Source: Archegozetes longisetosus (Eukaryota; Arthropoda; Arachnida; Sarcoptiformes; Trhypochthoniidae). From it: a stretch of DNA of 64,000 bases. Location: positions 14,106,387-14,170,386 of the forward strand of contig JAEMBT020000006.1 in assembly GCA_018873245.2 (NCBI GenBank), given 5' to 3'. The translations under genes were made by a program, and so were the position numbers. Under the pieces are notes generated by a model. That model saw nothing but the letters and a program-made list of their open reading frames with translations, was not told the origin of the DNA and did no database searches. Positions 61,401-64,000 of the stretch are shown one piece after another; the stretch's first letter is position 1, and the number at the start of each line of letters is the position of its first letter.

Positions 61401-64000
61401 TTCTATCGATTATTTTTGAGGACTTTTGAGGACTTTTGAGACACTTTTAAACTATCAAAAATTTTTTTCTAACATTCCTTAACATAAAAGGTTTTTCTCA
61501 CTTCTTAAACTCTAAAAGCCTTATAAACTTTATTATATAGAGTATTACGTCTCTTTTGATAGAAGAGGATCTCATTTTAGGTCATTTCGATGTGACATGT
61601 TTTCACAATCACTTCAATTGACTCCTTAAATTCCTTATATTGGACACACTCGCAAATTCTATTTCAGAGCTTTTGGTCTCTGTCTGAATCGACTCCAAGA
61701 AGTATATTACTGGATCAACGAGTTTCCGAAAGCGCATATAAAACAAGTAATAATTTTCATTCCAATGTTACCGCGAGATGAGAACACACTTCACATAAAT
61801 TTTCGTTTACAATCACTTTGAAGCCAAACTGACTTTTTGATTGGCTTGGATTTTGTTTTTGGATTCTTAAAGAATATCAACAATATATTACGAAAACTTC
61901 ATCATTCAGTCAAACAAAATAGGATCAAAAGTGAACCAAAGTTGAAAAAACAACTTATATATTGAAGGGTTGACAAAGAGTAATAAACCATTTTTAATTG
62001 ATATGTCATTGAAAACAATGCACCCAAACTTTTATAGCAAGCTATTGAACATTTTTTCTTTCCTCTTATTCTGGAGATAAAAACCAATAATTTGATGACA
62101 GCTTTTGACCTTTTATTCTATTCTAAATATAGGCCTTGTTTTTATTGAACAAATCTAATTATAGCTGAAGAGGAATAAAACGTTTGAGGACAAAATTCCA
62201 AAAGTAACCCTTGAAAGCGAACCAATTTCTTTTAATAAAAACCATGTTACATTTAGATAAAACTATATTTTCTGCTTCACTACAGAGTAATTCTCAGATA
62301 TTGGCTCGAAGTTCAAATAAAAAACCCTTATAGCAAAAATACTGTGTCTAAACTGTTTTTGCTCCAAATTTTCATCAAAACCAACAACTATTTGTGTTAA
62401 ATGACCCTCAATCCATTCTATAAATTTCTTTACTCGTGTTGAGAGTTTATGGCGAACTAATTTCTCATTATACTTCATATGAGAAGATGAAAGTTTTCAG
62501 TTTTAAGCAAAACTATTGAGTAGTCAATCAAATTTGAAATACATCGCATTCATTAAGTTGATTATTTAGAAGTTCAAAATCGAATATAGGAAAATGATAT
62601 GAAGTTTTTGGAAATAAGCAGAAATGAGATGTAAAATAATTGGATGTATTTGACCTATCGTCCAAAATGACAATTGATGTTATTCTCGGAAACTTTTTTC
62701 GTCCAAACAAGACAAAAACGTGTCAAAAGTTGGTGTTAACTGAGATGAATGGGATATCACGACTAATTATCATCACTAAATCTGTACATAGGAGTGAACC
62801 CATCACTAAAAGGCTGATCCAACTACGGATTCGCGTTATCTTTCTTTTCCTTTGGATAAAGATATAATATTCTGCTCACATATAAATGTTCTCAATGTGT
62901 GGATCAATAGATAGAGACTCGTATTTCATTCATTCATCCATTTATGTGGACTGATTCGAGTTCGTTCACAAACCCGTAAAGCATTACCAAAATGTGATTT
63001 GACTTGAGAAATGAGTCAACAACAACAATTCAAATCAAAATCAAAAGAATACAGATATCAATAGAGACTAACCTATATTTTTGTTGGAATCAAGTCTATT
63101 GATCATAAAGTTTTCATAGATTTGACGTCAACTTTGACAGCGTTCATCTTCAAAATTGTTGAAACTTTGATAACTTAATGAATGAGGTCGGCCAAATAGT
63201 TTGACAATTTCTAGTAATCAAGTTTAAAGTTTAATATATTTGAACCATTGAAAAGAGCACCTGAAGTGAATGGTAAGGATTGTTAAAAAAGATGGTAAAG
63301 AAGAGATGTTTACATTTGTTGTAGGAAAATATTGCTTAGAATAAAAAGTATGGGACAATTGCATTTCTACTATTAATGAGCATTTGGCTTTCTTTACGCA
63401 TGAAAAAATTCAATCTGCACTAAATTGGAAACAAATCAATGTAAAACTATATGCAGTATCTTTTTTCTCCGCTATTGTCGGCACAAATAGCATTTGATTG
63501 TCGGCATGAAAAACAAGAATAGGGGAAAACTCATATTTATTTGTTCTACTCTCTGATTGATAAAAGCATTTTACTTTTCTAACTTATTCTTGAATTGCCC
63601 GCCAGTAGAAAAACAATAAGATTTGCTTATTGCTTCTCTTCTAAACTTGACTTTTCTAAACACAACTATTTTTGATTTCATTTCTACATAAAACTTTCGG
63701 TTCTGCAATCTTAAACATTTCATACTTTCATCAATTATTCTTTGTGAAAATCGAGCTTAAGAAAGGCTTTTCATATGGCATGTAATACTTGTGAAGGTGA
63801 ATCCTCACAAAAAATAAATAAAATTTTGTTGTGCGGGTCCATTTCATGTTGTCATTAAATTAATTGAAATCTAAAAATTGATTGTTCAATACCGAAAGGT
63901 TGGAGCTTGAATTGATAGTTGAGCTTGCTGTGTTCAACTGCTATACTTTGTCGTATATTGAGTGATTCGGTTATGATTGAAATATAGGTTCCATCAAATT
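55404..64000. other. gene-poor region to the right edge
   Basis: About 8.6 kb of A+T-rich sequence. The longest plus frames (59896-60174, 58320-58541, 62640-62867) have no recognisable motifs and no good splice or start context. Small simple repeats occur (ATTC units near 56585-56612; a TGAGGACTTT duplication near 61417-61440). I see nothing that supports a gene. Confidence 0.45.

Noticed and set aside
1..64000. Search for tRNA, rRNA, CRISPR arrays, operons or viral genes.
   Set aside because: Nothing of these kinds was seen; gene structure is eukaryotic throughout.

Overview
The window looks like nuclear DNA of a metazoan, most likely an arthropod. It is strongly A+T rich (roughly 70% by eye, not computed), gene-poor, and its genes are split by GT-AG introns from about 70 bp to about 17 kb. 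The arthropod call rests on a receptor tyrosine phosphatase with the Ptp69D domain order (signal peptide, 2 Ig, 3 FN3, membrane span, two phosphatase domains). I cannot place it further; a mite or other non-dipteran arthropod would fit, but that is inference.

Layout. 1-2061: two small secreted-protein genes in tandem on the minus strand; the first is cut by the window edge. They share a signal peptide, a codon-run tract (eight Gly in one, eight Arg in the other) and a Thr/Ala/Pro tail. 3180-4673 (minus): a two-exon DHRSX-like short-chain dehydrogenase. 5868-6444 (plus): a three-exon gene for a 119-residue protein I do not recognise. 6758-9269 (minus): the C-terminal part of the mismatch-repair/meiotic protein MLH3, with a linker exon carrying an apparent one-base frameshift; its ATPase domain was not found. 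The 3' ends of these last two genes converge and probably overlap.

9270-19119 is mostly featureless A+T-rich DNA with a few open, less A+T-rich islands that look like decayed coding or mobile sequence. 19120-54169 (plus) is one large gene, a Ptp69D-type receptor tyrosine phosphatase. I rebuilt it by hand as 11 exons with consistent splice phase (about 1393 residues), including a signal-peptide exon 17.3 kb upstream of the first Ig exon. Its introns hold foldback (MITE-like) elements, microsatellites and one candidate cassette exon. 54170-64000 has no gene I can support.

The genes show no sign of working together; this is an ordinary eukaryotic neighbourhood of a neuronal guidance receptor, a meiotic repair factor, a metabolic enzyme and small secreted proteins. 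The most unusual points are the altered WPD loop of phosphatase domain 1 combined with a domain 2 that keeps a C-X5-R loop, the Gly/Arg tract exchange between the tandem secreted proteins, and two palindromic elements inserted back to back.
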